Notes: generated by a model from the letters alone, not told the origin. Shown: positions 1-11,234, numbered from the stretch's first letter. The stretch is DNA of 64,000 nucleotides from Bombyx mori (GCF_030269925.1 NC_085108.1:3906001-3970000); one strand, 5' to 3'. Program-made: numbers and translations.

Positions 1-80
1 GGGGGTCGAAATCATGTTCCAAGTATCCGTTACAAAAATACATATGTCTGAAGCTAATAAAAGCGTATTAAAAAACAGTT
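1..80 (+). repeat. Edge of an AT-rich foldback repeat
   Basis: This edge contains the block GTCTGAAGCTAATAAAAGCG preceded by a GGGGGTCGAAATCATGTT-like segment. The same block occurs at 45205-45285 and 50430-50510, and inverted at 63596-63690. It is the outer arm of a dispersed repeat cut by the window border. No coding content is seen. Confidence 0.6.
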
Positions 81-310
81 TGTATTGCATAACGCCATCC
101 CATCCCTCGGAACGGGTACGCACGAATTCTTCGCTGAAATAGGTATATCGTGTGAGCTTAACACCCTCCCACCAAATAAATAAAAGTGTCCGTTGCCGAT
201 AAGTAAGCTGGTATAATACTCTGAGAACTCTGCTGTCCATTTACCGGAGAATCCCTTAGTCGTCTTATACCACACCCACGGGAAGAGGGTCGGTGCTATT
301 CTGAGCAGGG

Positions 311-524
311 TTTTTATTTTTATTGCATAGACAGGGTTGACGAGTTCACAAGCCCACCTGGTGTTAAGTGGTCACTGGAGCCCATAGACATTTACAACGT
401 AAATGCGCCACCCACCTTCAGATATAAGTTCTAAGATCTCAGTATAGTTAAAACGGCTGCCCCACCCTGGTGGTACCTACCCGCGCGGAGTCACAAAAGG
501 TCCTACCACCAGTACCGCACACCC
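311..524 (-). repeat. Bm1-type SINE, 5'-truncated, internal deletion
   Basis: The copy is read from the T-rich tail at 311 toward the conserved GGTCCTACCACCAGT junction. It lacks the central GCATTACTGCTTCACGGC block present in other copies, so the element is internally deleted. Bm1 is a tRNA-derived, non-coding retroposon mobilised by a partner LINE. Confidence 0.8.
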
Positions 525-591
525 AAAAATCTCTAATCACCGATCGACATGCGTTCCATGTCAAAATGAAAGGCCCAATACCCTCGATTCA

Positions 592-988
592 TCTATATAT
601 TAATACGTGAAGCAAAAACTTTGTATCCCTTTTTACGAAAATTGCGCGGACGGAGGAGTATGAAATTTTCCACACTTATAGAGAGTATAGAGAAGAAGTG
701 CACAATGCTAATATATTATTTAAATAAAGCATAAAAGATACATTAAATCAATAAAGAAAACATTACACACACTACATACCATGTATTTGACGCGCACACA
801 CGCATGCATACTATTTATTGTCAAACTTTTGTTCTTGACGTCTGTTGTCAAATTGAGATTAAATATTGTTTATAGTGTAGTATTGGCGAAATTAGTGATT
901 ATAGAAGTATAAAATACAATCATAATAGTGTACAAACTTACAATTCCAATTAATTATAGTCGAATTTCGACTAGTGCGGAGCCTCTAG
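592..988 (+). mobile_element. Non-autonomous Helitron-like element, family A
   Basis: It begins TCTATATATTAATACG after an A and ends CTAG before a T. The 3' end normally carries the palindrome AGTCGAATTTCGACT about 12 bases before CTAG, the hairpin-plus-CTRR arrangement of Helitrons. There are no terminal inverted repeats and no coding capacity. About a dozen copies occur in this window. Confidence 0.75.
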
Positions 989-1191
989 TTTACGTAAATA
1001 CCCGAAATCACTTTTGATCTTTATTAGTTTAATCTGTACGCGTTTGATAGTTTTTATAAGCGAGAAACAAGTCTTGATACTTTTTAGTTTCGTTTCAAGG
1101 TGGTAAGTACTAAACGGAAGTATAGATTATTTATTTTAGTTAACGATTACGTAATTTTAGCAGCGAGACGTTTGAATCGATCGCTTGTTAA

Positions 1192-1736
1192 TCTATACAT
1201 ATAAATAAAATAGGTGTGTCTGTTTGTAATATTGAAATAGTCGCTTTTTATTACATGCATATGTGTATATATACATACACCACAATAACATTTTTTACAA
1301 TTTTTGTCTGTCTGTCTGTCTGTCTGTCTGTTCCGACTAATCTCTGGAACGGCTGGACAGATTTTGACGGGACTTTCACTGATAGGCAGCTGATGCTAGG
1401 ACGCGGGGACTAGCTTCGCCTCGCGGCATCACCCGTTGTACGATAATAACCGCGGGTAACATCGCGGGACTCAGCTACCTATAATAAAACTAGCGACCCG
1501 CCCTCGCTTCGCTTCGGAAACATTAAACACATGAAACAAAACAAAAAAAAAAAAAAAAAAAAAAAAGTAGCCTATGTTCATCAGGGACAATGTCAGCTTC
1601 TAATGGAAAAAGAATTTTTCAAATCGGTCCAGTAGTTTCGGAGCCTATTCGAAACAAACAAACAAACAAATCTTTCCTCTTTATAATATTAGTATAGATT
1701 TAATGTTTCCGAAGCAAAGCGAGGGCCGTTCGCTAG
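1192..1736 (+). mobile_element. Helitron-like element, family E, interrupted by family D
   Basis: The element starts TCTATACATATAAATAAA and ends GCTAG|T. It contains a (CTGT)n microsatellite at about 1305-1330 and is split by another Helitron at 1490-1698. A paralogue at 6050-6404 is uninterrupted, so the break point can be placed exactly. The small reading frame at 1216-1413 is not a gene. Confidence 0.75.
1490..1698 (-). mobile_element. Non-autonomous Helitron-like element, family D (nested)
   Basis: On the minus strand it starts TCTATACTAATATTATAAAG and ends GGGCGGGTCGCTAG, the typical lepidopteran short Helitron termini. A 26-A run lies at about 1541-1566. It sits inside the family E element between A and T with no target duplication. 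Confidence 0.8.
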
Positions 1737-1739
1737 TTA

Positions 1740-2720
1740 AATATAAAAGTGAAGCGATGTTGTAGATTTCATGGAAGTTTCTGGATGGGTTCGTATTGTC
1801 TGTCTATTTCTGTATTTTTTTTATGTATCAGCAATTGGTGCCATTATCATCACGATTAACATGTGGATCGGGGAGAACGCTGGGGCGGGATACATTCTCT
1901 GAATAAAGTCTTAATTACATATTATTTCACTCAGAAGATTAGAAGGGAGATGCTATATTTTTAAGGTAAAATTTAGGGTTGTTACAAAAATACTCTTCAT
2001 ATTAAACGGTTCTACTAAACTAAAAACTAGAGTCTAGAAGTTGTGGCAAGGGCTGAAAGACTGACAGAAGCTAAATTAAAACAGATAGATAAAAAAATAT
2101 ATATTGAAGAGTTTTGTCTTTCGTAATGTGTGCCGGAAACAGACAGACAGACAAAAATGAATAGCTACATTCAGAACTCGAATACCGAGTCTCTTTATCA
2201 GATACTAGCTTTTTGGCCCGTGTGGTTGAGTAAAAGTTTCAGGGTACAATACTATGAATTTGAAATCATTTAAATTCAATAATACAGATCTTTGAACCCA
2301 GTACAGGCTTTTTAGCTCTTCCAAAGGCTAACAAAATAAATTGTAAAGTTAATGACTATTTTTGTACTATATATACTTTTAATAGAGAAATAAAAAAATA
2401 TTATTATGATTATGCTAATCCATAGCTTCGTTTTGTTATGAAAGATGGACAAAGAAAAACAAAAAAAACAACGACATTTTCACATTTTTTTCTTATTTAT
2501 AATATTAACGTTAAGAGGCTAATCAATGGACTAAAATAGGCTGTTAATGATGATGATGACAATATTAAGTATGGAGTTGCTTCGCCCACATAAAACGTAA
2601 CTTTCCCAATACAAATCCAAATCCGTTCAATGGATTTCTTCATTGACTAAAAAAACATGCCAATATTTTTTGACAATACCACATTTATTTTATAAATGAT
2701 TTAGTTTTATTTTATGCGCT
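1740..2720. other. Unassigned AT-rich intergenic DNA
   Basis: No gene, RNA or repeat that I recognise is visible here. Reading frames are all short and stop-rich. It may hold old, eroded repeats. Confidence 0.5.
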
Positions 2721-2724
2721 GCGA

Positions 2725-3200
2725 TCCCTAACATAGATAATGCACATAAATTAGTTATAGATAAGCAATTCAATCACTCAGCGAAAATGTTTACGGGCGT
2801 CGGCCACTAGATGGCTTCGCTTCGATTAGTTTCTCATTGCTCCTGTAGATGGCAGTAACATATTACATATCCTGTATGTTATTGTTAATGAAGGATTTTG
2901 TAAATTTTCAGAAACTACAAATTGATAAAATTTAATCAATTTGTCTATAACAAATAAATACTTGTATGATTTATTAATTTTCTTTTTCTGTTTAGTTGTA
3001 CAATAATTAAATGCCTTAACTTTAACAACATATAAGTTTAGGGGTATCCGCTACAAGATGTCGCTAGTTTCCATACAAAAAATATTTGTCTTAAAGTATC
3101 GCAGTTTCAGGGCTCTGAACCCTATTCTACATTCATAATATCCGAGGGTTGTTACAAAACACATAAGAACAGATTACCGCGATCATAATTCCTTCAGTGG
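2725..3200 (+). repeat. Dispersed repeat, copy 1
   Basis: The segment from AAATTAGTTATAGATAAGC through CTACAAGATGTCGCTAGTTT is repeated at 34256-34900 with about 85-90 percent identity by eye. No clear inverted ends were seen. It includes an AGATGGC...-type block common in moth interspersed repeats. It is non-coding. Confidence 0.65.
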
Positions 3201-3430
3201 TTATAGTCAGTGCCATTTACTCTCAAGTTCAGAGCTAAAGTTTTGTTAAAATAACATTTAAGTTGAACTATTATCCCAAGTGAGTAAGTAAGCGGAATAA
3301 AAAGCATTCTATGTGTTAATGATTGAATAACAAACATATTCACAAACTTACACATTATAGATAATATTAAAGTGGGATTCTAACTCCGACCTGTAGCATC
3401 TAAATCGAGGCGATCATAAATTTGATGGAA

Positions 3431-3856
3431 CTAGAGGTCCCGCAGTAGTCGAAATTCGACTATGATTAATTGGAATTGTATAATAAGTTTGTACACTATT
3501 ATGGATTGTATTTTATACTTCTATAATCACAAATTTCGCCAAAGCTACACTATAGACAAATATTAATAAAGACAAACAATATTTAATCTATTCGCAATTT
3601 GACCACAGACGTCAAGAACAAAAGTTTGACAATAAATAGTATGCATACGTGTGTGCGTCAAATACATGGTATGTAGTGTGTGTAATGTTTTCTTTATTGA
3701 TTTAATGTATCTTTTATGCATTATTTTAAAAAAAAATTAGCATTGTGCACTTCTTCTCTATATTCTCTATAAGTGTAGAAAATTTCATACTCCTCCGTCC
3801 GCGCAATTTTCGTAAAAAGGGATACAAAGTTTTTGTTTCACGTATTAATATATAGA
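3431..3856 (-). mobile_element. Helitron-like element, family A
   Basis: This is a near full-length inverted copy. CTAG lies at 3431-3434, the palindrome AGTCGAAATTCGACT follows, and the element ends TATAGA before T. The flanks are A and T, as expected for Helitron insertion. Confidence 0.75.
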
Positions 3857-4048
3857 TTTGTTTAACTCATAATTGATTATTTACTAGTGTAGTGTAGTAA
3901 TTTGTAGTAATTTTTAAATCAGTTGATTTCCACTGCATTGATGCCTTCGAGATGTGGTGCTGGAGGAATATGCTACGAATACCGTGGACAGCATATAGAA
4001 CCGATGCATCAAATCAAATCAAATCATATTTTTTTTATTCAATACTAG

Positions 4049-4112
4049 GTGACCCGGCAGTCTTCGTAGTACCTCAATCGATAAATAAAATACCTAAGCT
4101 TTCTTTCTGTTT
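4049..4112 (-). repeat. Helitron-like family B 3' fragment
   Basis: The segment GTGACCCGGCAGTCTTCGTA matches the inverted 3' end of family B elements (compare 42833 and 61707). It stops abruptly at about 4112, where a family A body starts in the opposite orientation. Confidence 0.6.
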
Positions 4113-4114
4113 CT

Positions 4115-4428
4115 AAGAGAAGAAGTGCACAATGCTAATATTTTTTTTAAATAATACATAAAGGATACGTTAAATCAATAAAGCAAACATTACACACACT
4201 ACCATTTATTTGACACAGACACATATACTCTTTGTTTATTGTTTTTTTGTTATTGCTTAAAGTCTGTAAGTCAAATTGAGAATAGGTTAGTATTGTTTAT
4301 CTTTAATATTACGAGTATTTGTCTATGGTGTAGTATTGGCGAAATCTGTAACAATAGGACCATAATAATATTGAAATTTATAATTTCAATTAATTATAGT
4401 CGAATTTCGACTACTGCGGGACCACTAG
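4115..4428 (+). repeat. Helitron-like family A, 5'-truncated
   Basis: From AGAAGAAGTGCACAATGC onward this follows family A and ends ACCACTAG before T. The first roughly 90 bases of the family are missing and replaced by the family B end at 4049-4112. Confidence 0.65.
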
Positions 4429-4914
4429 TGCCTTTAAATGGCTTCTGTAAAGATGAAAAAATGTCGCTTAAACCCAATAACCTTTCACCGATCGATATAT
4501 ACAAATGGTTACATCTTACATCGCGTAATTTGTTAACGCGACGTAACAATTAATTTTAATATCGAATTTTTGCTATCGATAAAAACACACGCTAGCGCGC
4601 TGTCCCATCACTACCCAATGCAATATTCAAAGCATCGATCTGTTTCTGAGTACGGAATAGTCATCGGAAATTCCCGAACAATGCCATGCATTTTTTAATT
4701 GCTTTAAACGGGGAGTGGAATTTACGATCAACGGTAGATGAGAAATAGAACCATGAAGTCGTAATATCGATTGTAATAATGACTGACCTATACTATGTAT
4801 ATTAACGAAACGCACAAAATTGCTTTACGACAGAATCAGTATTTTAGACAGAAAGTAGATAGGGATGTGTGTCCTTGAAAAAAAAACCCTGTAAACTAAA
4901 AACTGAAATAAAAT

Positions 4915-5527
4915 AAATAATAGTTTAAAAAAAACTAACAACAAAGAAAATTGTTTTTTTTTTTTTTAAATTGTGGGTAACTTAAATCTAAAATCGTATA
5001 AAAAAAAAATACAAAATGTGTGCAATTCACACGTGGTAGAAGTGAAACCTTCCAAAATTAAAATACAATTATCCTAAACGTCTTAAGTATATGTAAAATT
5101 TTGTCATTAGTAAATAATTGTAAGGTAGCGCCCTCTATGAATTGATATTTTAATTTCACGTATAATCCTAAATTAAAATTCACTACAAGAGCTTTCATAC
5201 ACACGTTAGTATTAAAAAATCTCACAGATGGCGCTGTATTAAATAGTATGTATATTTCTGTCTCATTCTTTGCTGGCTTCATCCTACACATTTTTGTATT
5301 TGTGTCTCTTACCTGTCGTTTTTTCCGTTGCATCCGGTTTGAAATCACAACGATTCTAAAGAAGTTTTCACTTCAACTAGCAAATAAAATAATTAAGTTT
5401 CGTTTGTGTCTTAATCTAAGACGCCTTTTAAAACATTCAGGTAAAAAATTGCCATTCTTCTTTATTCATTTTATTTTATATTGTTTTTTAAAAACGTATT
5501 TTGTTAGTTTTTTTAAACTATTATTTT
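4915..5527. repeat. Inverted-repeat (foldback) element
   Basis: Its ends are complementary: TAATAGTTTAAAAAAAACTA near 4920 and the reverse complement near 5499-5524. The same arms flank the repeats at 44930, 50020 and 63785. The interior differs from those copies and has only short overlapping reading frames on both strands, so I read it as non-coding. Confidence 0.5.
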
Positions 5528-5528
5528 A

Positions 5529-5630
5529 GTTGGTAGGACCTCTTGTGAGTCCGCACGGGTAGGTATCACCACCCTGCCAATTTCCCCGTGAAGCAGTAAT
5601 GCGTTTCGGTTTGAAGAGTAGAGAATAGAA
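5529..5630 (+). repeat. Bm1-type SINE fragment
   Basis: It matches Bm1 from GGTAGGACCTCTTGTGAGTC through GTTTGAAGAG and then diverges. The 3' half of the element is missing. Confidence 0.75.
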
Positions 5631-6049
5631 TTGATAGATCGACCTCATGATCTTAAGGTGGGGGGCAACAGTGACCGGCTAAAATTAAGTAAACCGTGTG
5701 TTTTTTATCGAGTGCTAAGAATAGGGTCCTTGAATTAAAGCATCAATAATTTTTTGGACATAGAACGTCCGCTGGTTTCGCTTTGAACCGAAAAGGCCTT
5801 TCCCAAAATCGTTTTCTTCTCAACCGTTTTTCGGCAACCTTTCATACCACTGGGTAGTCTACACTAAAGACCTTTCTTCTACATATAACTTTAGTTTGCT
5901 AGAATATAGAAGTTTGTTATATCATTCAAAACGTCTGCCGATCCCGAATCGACATGTTCAATATATTTGAGCTAAATCGATCGAGTGCTATCCGTGTCTA
6001 TATTTGAGTACATATGTCCCGGGCGATATCAATTGCGTTATATTTGGTA

Positions 6050-6404
6050 CTAGCGACCCGCCCTCGCTTCGCTTCGGAAACATTAAATTTTATTATTAAT
6101 AGCTGAGTCTCGCGATGTTATCCGCGGTTATTGTCGTATCGCGGGTGATGCCGCGGGGCGAAGCTAGTCTAAAAAAAGTAGCCTAAGTTACTCCTTATAT
6201 CATCAGCTACCTATCAGTGAAGTCCCGTCAGAATCGGTCCAGCCGTTCCAGAGATTAGCCGGAACAAACAGACTGACAGACAGACAAAAATTGTAAAAAA
6301 TGTTATTTTGGTGTATGTACCGAATATATATTCATATGCATTTAGTAAAAAGGGGCTATTTCTATATTACAAACAGACACTTCAATTTTATTTATATGTA
6401 TAGA
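6050..6404 (-). mobile_element. Helitron-like element, family E, uninterrupted copy
   Basis: Inverted, it ends CTAG and includes the GCGAAGCGAGGGCGGGTCG terminus and an AGACAGACAG-type microsatellite. It aligns across the position where the 1192-1736 copy carries an insertion, and so serves as the empty-site reference. Confidence 0.75.
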
Positions 6405-6642
6405 CAACGAAACGAAATATGGAAATTTGATGTTTGAAAATCGAAAAAGTTGTCCGTATTGCAATTTCTCTGCCGATCGCTGCCACTGATATTTGACGGA
6501 CGTGAAAAATTCACAGACTATTTACGAGATATCGCCATAGCTGTTCATTTAGAGTTAAGCTTTTCCTGCAAAAATAATAAAGGGGTTTCATATCACATTT
6601 GCATGGTATTATTATTATATGAGTAGGAACTCCTTCGAGTCC

Positions 6643-6893
6643 TCCTCTTTTTTTTTTATTGCTAAGATGGGTGGACGAGCTTACAGCCCACCTGGTGTTA
6701 AGTGGTTACCGGAGCCCATAGACATCTACAACGCAAATGCGGCATCCACCTTGAGATATAAGTTCTAAGGTCACAGTATAGTTAAACGGCTGCCCCACCC
6801 TTTAAACAGAATCGCATTACTGCTTAACGGCAGAAACAGGCAGGGTGATGGTACCTATCCGTGCGGACTCACGAGAGGTCCTACCACCAGTAA
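6643..6893 (-). repeat. Bm1-type SINE, 5'-truncated
   Basis: The T-rich tail at 6643 is followed by GGTGGACGAGCTTACAGCCC, and the copy ends at CCTACCACCAGT. The tRNA-like head is absent, the usual state for truncated Bm1 copies. Confidence 0.85.
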
Positions 6894-7099
6894 AATTTAC
6901 GTCACTTAGATTTGCATTCAGGTCCGATATATAAAAAGTAATCCGACTTCATATCTCTTCTCTCACTCTTACATAGCGGTGGCTCTGTTGAACACTGTTC
7001 CCCATCTGCGCAAATAAAACATTCAAAAAATAGTCCCAAATGAGCATATACATCTCGAAATGATCCAACGACAATTTTAACCACAGCACACACGGACTG

Positions 7100-8640
7100 C
7101 TTGCACCCTATTTATTGTGTTTCTCTTGTCTCGTAATACATTTAAGCCTGTGATGTGTGTGCGACAGAGATAAAACATTGAAAAACAATAGTTGTTAATC
7201 TGGTTCCCTTTGCTTTTTAGTTAGGGTCGATATTTGGGGAGGTATTTGGCAAAATACTTGGAACTTGCGATATAGCTGTGTTCGGTGTTAAACATTTTTT
7301 TTATAGATTTTTTGGTAACTTTTGAAAATCCCATGTTATGATTTGAGAGGAACTGCCGTTATATACTATTATTGAATTTTGAACTCGTGTCTCACGATTG
7401 GTGGCGTCATTCACGATGTATGAAATCGGGTAATCACTCGACACCTACGGATCTATAATGTTCGTCAAGAATAAACGTCTTCTCCGATGGTACCGGCCAC
7501 AAAAGCAGCAGGCCCCTAGAGTACGTTAGAAATATATGCCTCAACCTGTACGTACCATGTTCAAGAAACGCTGGTTGGATGTGGTAAAGGCGGATATGGA
7601 TTTCATCCAGAATGATGCCGGAAACCGGGCAATGTTTGAGTTGGAGGAGTTTAAGTAACGGGAAAACGCAAAATTTGGGGCCAAAGGCGAGTTATTTGAT
7701 TTAATTCTCATAACCTTAATGTTACCGTAATTATAAGTACAATAAATTTGTTGTCATGACAACAGGCACGTGGCCCTATAACTATATATGTATTCGTCAA
7801 CACTATTAAATTAGGAGTTATACGTTAATCCAGGCGGCTGGCCGATCCTTCGGCTGGTCGTGGGACCGTCGAGGCGATTCACCCAGACCTTGTGGACCTC
7901 ACTTTCCGGCTCACGCAGAAAAACTACCCCAAATCTCATACATATCACTGGTTTGAAATTCAAATTTTAACTTGTTTCCTATTTTTCCAGTAATACGTGT
8001 TGAAATTCGGTAATTTATTTAATCAATAGGTATATAATTCAATAATAAAAGAAAACTAACTGGATATTAGAAAATTATTAAAAACAAAAGAAGTACGATT
8101 TCTAAGCTTTTTAAAAAAAGTTCCTATTTCAATTGTCATCCGTGTTGGCGTTATCAAATGCGTAAAATTAAAAATATAAATGAATATTATATAATATCAC
8201 CAATAAATAAGTGATTGATTTGATTGTGATGAAGCATTTTTTATACAGAACACGCCTAAATACAAAAAAAATATGGAAAATTAGAAAAAGTTTTAAATCA
8301 TGAAATCGCTACTTTTTTGGCCGCAAAATTGAACACGACCCTAGGAAGAAATAAGAAGATTAAACAGTTGCATTTCACAAATGATATTCAGTACGAGGTG
8401 TATCAATAATGTAGTTATTATTCAAATTAAAAATTCGCTACTCCGCGTGGACACAAAAGGGTCTGATTGAATCCCGTATTAGCGTGATTACGTTGCGACC
8501 CTTCTATGGGGGCGATGCCATGGGAAAAAAACTTGTATATAGTCGGACGACACTCATGTTTATATCACCAGACTAACGAATACATATCGCGACATCAGTA
8601 GACATTCGAATTGACTTTTGTATTATATTATATAGGATAT
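7100..8640. other. Mostly unassigned AT-rich DNA
   Basis: Apart from the retroelement relic at 7470-7665 I see no gene. A GC-richer patch at 7830-7925 might be an old retroelement piece but I could not place it. Confidence 0.4.
7470..7665 (+). pseudogene. Relic of a non-LTR reverse transcriptase C-terminus
   Basis: A frame here encodes RLLRWYR, then a stop, then KKRWLDVVKADM and DAGNRAMFELEEF. This resembles the extreme C-terminal region (LRWYGHV...RWLD.V..DM) of RTE-like LINE proteins. It contains a stop and has no catalytic region, so it is a dead fragment. Confidence 0.45.
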
Positions 8641-8699
8641 TAGTATGTATTGTATGTAAGTACGCATATTGGTATATATTTCATATTACATTTATACGG

Positions 8700-8960
8700 T
8701 ATATTTTGTTTATTGTATGTATATATTTTCTGTAGTAATGTATTATCTATAGTACACCGCAACATACCTGCTATATGTTTTATATTTTCCAGAATTTCTA
8801 TAAATTAAACGGTTGTCTGAAAGAGATAGCTTTTAGCGATAAGACCGCTTATTGTACAGATGTATCTGCTTTTTTTGATTGTTTTTGAATGAAAATTGTG
8901 TTTTGATGTGCAGTAAAGTGTATTCTCTCTCTCTCTCTCTGTTTTGACTAACAACGCTTT
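8700..8960 (+). repeat. Probable LINE 3'-tail fragment
   Basis: The block GAAAGAGATAGCTTTTAGCG followed by ATAAGACCGC is shared with 38970-39010 (there CTTTCAGCGATAAGGCCGCC). It resembles a moth LINE 3' UTR. A (TC)n run lies at 8924-8940. There is no coding content. Confidence 0.45.
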
Positions 8961-8968
8961 TATTCGAA

Positions 8969-9418
8969 CTAGTGGCCCCGCAGTAGTCGAGATTCGACTA
9001 TAATTAATTGAAATTATAAGTTTAAACATTGTTATGGTTCTATTGTCAAACACTATTATATATCGATAATATAATCACAGTATTCGCCAAAACTGCACTA
9101 TAAATCAATAATATTAAAGACAAACAATATTAATCTATTTTCAATTCGACCACAGACTTTAAACAATAACAAAAGTTTCCCAATTGACAGTAAACAAAGA
9201 GTATATTTTTATATATGTGTTGTGTCAAATACATGGTAGTGTGTGTAATGTTTTCTTTATTGATTTAAAGTATCTTTTATGCATTATTTAAAAAAATATC
9301 AGCATTGTGCACTTTTTTTCTATATTCTCTATAAGTGTGAGAAATTTTATACTCCTCCGTCCGCGCAATTTTCGTAAAAAGGGCTACAAAGTTTTTGCTT
9401 CACATATTAATATATAGA
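8969..9418 (-). mobile_element. Helitron-like element, family A
   Basis: CTAG at 8969-8972 is followed by the AGTCGAGATTCGACT palindrome, and the element ends TATAGA before T. It is near full length. The apparent frame at 8805-9053 only spans its edge. Confidence 0.75.
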
Positions 9419-9434
9419 TTCATCCATCGATATG

Positions 9435-9534
9435 TTTACCATAAAATACTATTATTAAAGTTAGTTGATTCTACTATTACGGTCCTAACTAATAGCAGTT
9501 TCAATTAACTTTAATAATAGTATTTTATGGTAAA
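9435..9534. repeat. Long hairpin with 34-nt arms
   Basis: The arm beginning TTTACCATAAAATACTATTA at 9435-9468 is the reverse complement of 9501-9534 with one G/A difference, which still pairs as G-U in RNA. The spacer is 32 nt. It may be a tiny MITE, an inverted duplication, or a hairpin RNA precursor; the sequence alone cannot decide. Confidence 0.7.
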
Positions 9535-9539
9535 CTTTA

Positions 9540-9626
9540 ATTTGGGTGCGTTTGGGATGGAATGGACATGTGATGAAATGAAAATTAAGTTGGTAAGAGA
9601 GTGTTAACTATGAATGTGGAAGGATA
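9540..9626 (+). pseudogene. RTE-like LINE fragment
   Basis: GGGATGGAATGGACATGTGA and TTAACTATGAATGTGGAAGG match, in the opposite orientation, the C-terminal [10 protein letters not shown]...LTMNVEG region seen at 41180-41570. Only about 90 bases remain. Confidence 0.55.
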
Positions 9627-10217
9627 AGGGTACCAATTTTTCTAATGAAATACGTACTTAACAAATATTCACGATTGACTTCCACGGTGAAGGAATAACA
9701 TCTATATATATAAAATAGAATTACTGTTCGTTAGTCTCGCTAAAACTCGAGAACGGCTGGACCGATTTGGCTAATTTTGGTCTTGAATTATTTGCGGAAG
9801 TCCAGAGAAGATTTAAAGGGTAGATAAATATGAAAATGCTCGGAATTAAACAAAAATAACAATTTTGTTTTTGTCCCTTGTCCGACGAATTCCGTTTGAC
9901 TTAAACAAAAGCTTAGGTCATTTATTTACCGATTGAGGCACTACGAAGTTTGCCGGGTCAGATAGTCGTGTAATAAAAATAAAACCCGCAAAAATATAAT
10001 TTGCGTAATCACTAGTGGTAGAACTCTTATGAGTCCGCACGGGTAGGTACCACCACCCTGCCTATTCCTGCCGTGAAACAGTAATGCGTTTCGGTTTGAA
10101 GGGCGGGGCAGCCGTTGTAAATATACTGAGACCTTAGAACTTATATCTCAAGGTGTGTGGCGCATTTACGTTGTAGATGTTTATGAGCTTCGGTAACCCC
10201 TTAACACTAAAAAAACT
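9627..10217 (+). repeat. Bm1-type SINE split by a Helitron
   Basis: The Bm1 body (GGTACCAATTTTTCTAATGA...GGAATAACA) stops at 9700 and resumes at 9966 with TCGTGTAATAAAAATAAAAC. The rest continues to the tail near 10217. Removing 9701-9965 restores the consensus exactly. Confidence 0.8.
9701..9965 (+). mobile_element. Helitron-like element, family B, inside Bm1
   Basis: It starts TCTATATATATAAAATAGAA and ends TGCCGGGTCAGATAG (usual end CAGCTAG). It is inserted between A and T of a Bm1 copy without target duplication. It is 265 bp and non-coding, so it must have been mobilised in trans. Confidence 0.75.
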
Positions 10218-10527
10218 ATAAATTTTTCAATTTCGACAAGAGAGTACATACTGAACCATTGACACTGAATATCATTTACGTCATATACCGCATTGCGTTT
10301 GAACTTTAATACGAATCTGCCCGATGTGTGCTTCGCAAAAATTGAATGCATTCCAGAGTGTCTTGGGAAATGTCGAATGATTTTTGCTGTTTCGACCTGC
10401 TTGCTAGTCGAGTCACGTGGTTTCTTTAGCGCATTCATCTATAAGTCTTTGTAGTCTCCGAAATGAGCACTACTACGATTATCGGGACACAAAACACGCA
10501 CACATTATTACTCACCTACTCTTTTTA

Positions 10528-10741
10528 CATATTTATTGCTTGAATGGGTGGACGAGCTCACAGCCCACGTGGTGTTAACTGGTGTAAGTTACCCTCCTTG
10601 AGATACGAGTTCTAAGGTCTCAGTATAGATACAATGGCTGCCTCACCCTTCAAACCGAAACGCATTACTGCTTCACGGCAGAAATAGGCGGGGTTGTGGT
10701 ACCTACCCGCGTGGATTCACAAGAGGTCCTACCACCAGTAA
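10528..10741 (-). repeat. Bm1-type SINE, truncated
   Basis: Tail GAATGGGTGGACGAGCTCAC, ending CCTACCACCAGT. It carries a roughly 35-bp deletion in the GACATCTACAACG region. Confidence 0.8.
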
Positions 10742-10806
10742 ACTCTAACAACCAATACCCATAACTAACAGCTCTAGAATATTATACGCCTTCCATAATA
10801 TAATTA

Positions 10807-11072
10807 CCAGATGATGACCGAGCTTTGCTCGGTTTTTTTTTATAACGCCATCTTGTTGTGTCTTTAAAACGGTTAGTTGCCCTCAATTAAGAAAAATAGT
10901 ATTATTATTCGCCAATAGATGTCGGGAAGAGTTGATTATTGAAAACAGGAATAAAACAACATTTTCTGAAAATAAATCGTAGCTAGATCGATTTATCGCC
11001 CCCGAAATCCCCTGTATACTAAGTTTTATGAAAATCGTTGGAGCCTTTTCCGAGATTCAGATTATATAAGTA
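10807..11072 (-). mobile_element. Helitron-like element, family H
   Basis: Inverted, its 3' end has the stem CCGAGC-AAA-GCTCGG followed by TCATCATCTGG, fitting hairpin plus CTRR. The body matches the opposite-strand copy ending at 23058. It is non-coding. Confidence 0.65.
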
Positions 11073-11234
11073 TGTTGGCACACGTCAGGGATGGCTGAGC
11101 GGTAGTTTCGTCATCACTCGTATTGGCTTGAACTTAGTTTAGTCAATAAAACTTTTCAATAATAATTATTGAAACTCAACACACACAACTTTCACAATGA
11201 CAGGATAAACCGACAGTTTCGTTGCACATACCGA

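Noticed and set aside
592..988. Family A as a mariner or other TIR transposon
   Set aside because: Ends are not inverted repeats and no target duplication is seen; 5' TC, a 3' hairpin and CTAG between A and T fit a Helitron better.
1305..1332. CRISPR-like or regulatory repeat array
   Set aside because: It is a simple (CTGT)n microsatellite within a Helitron; no spacers.
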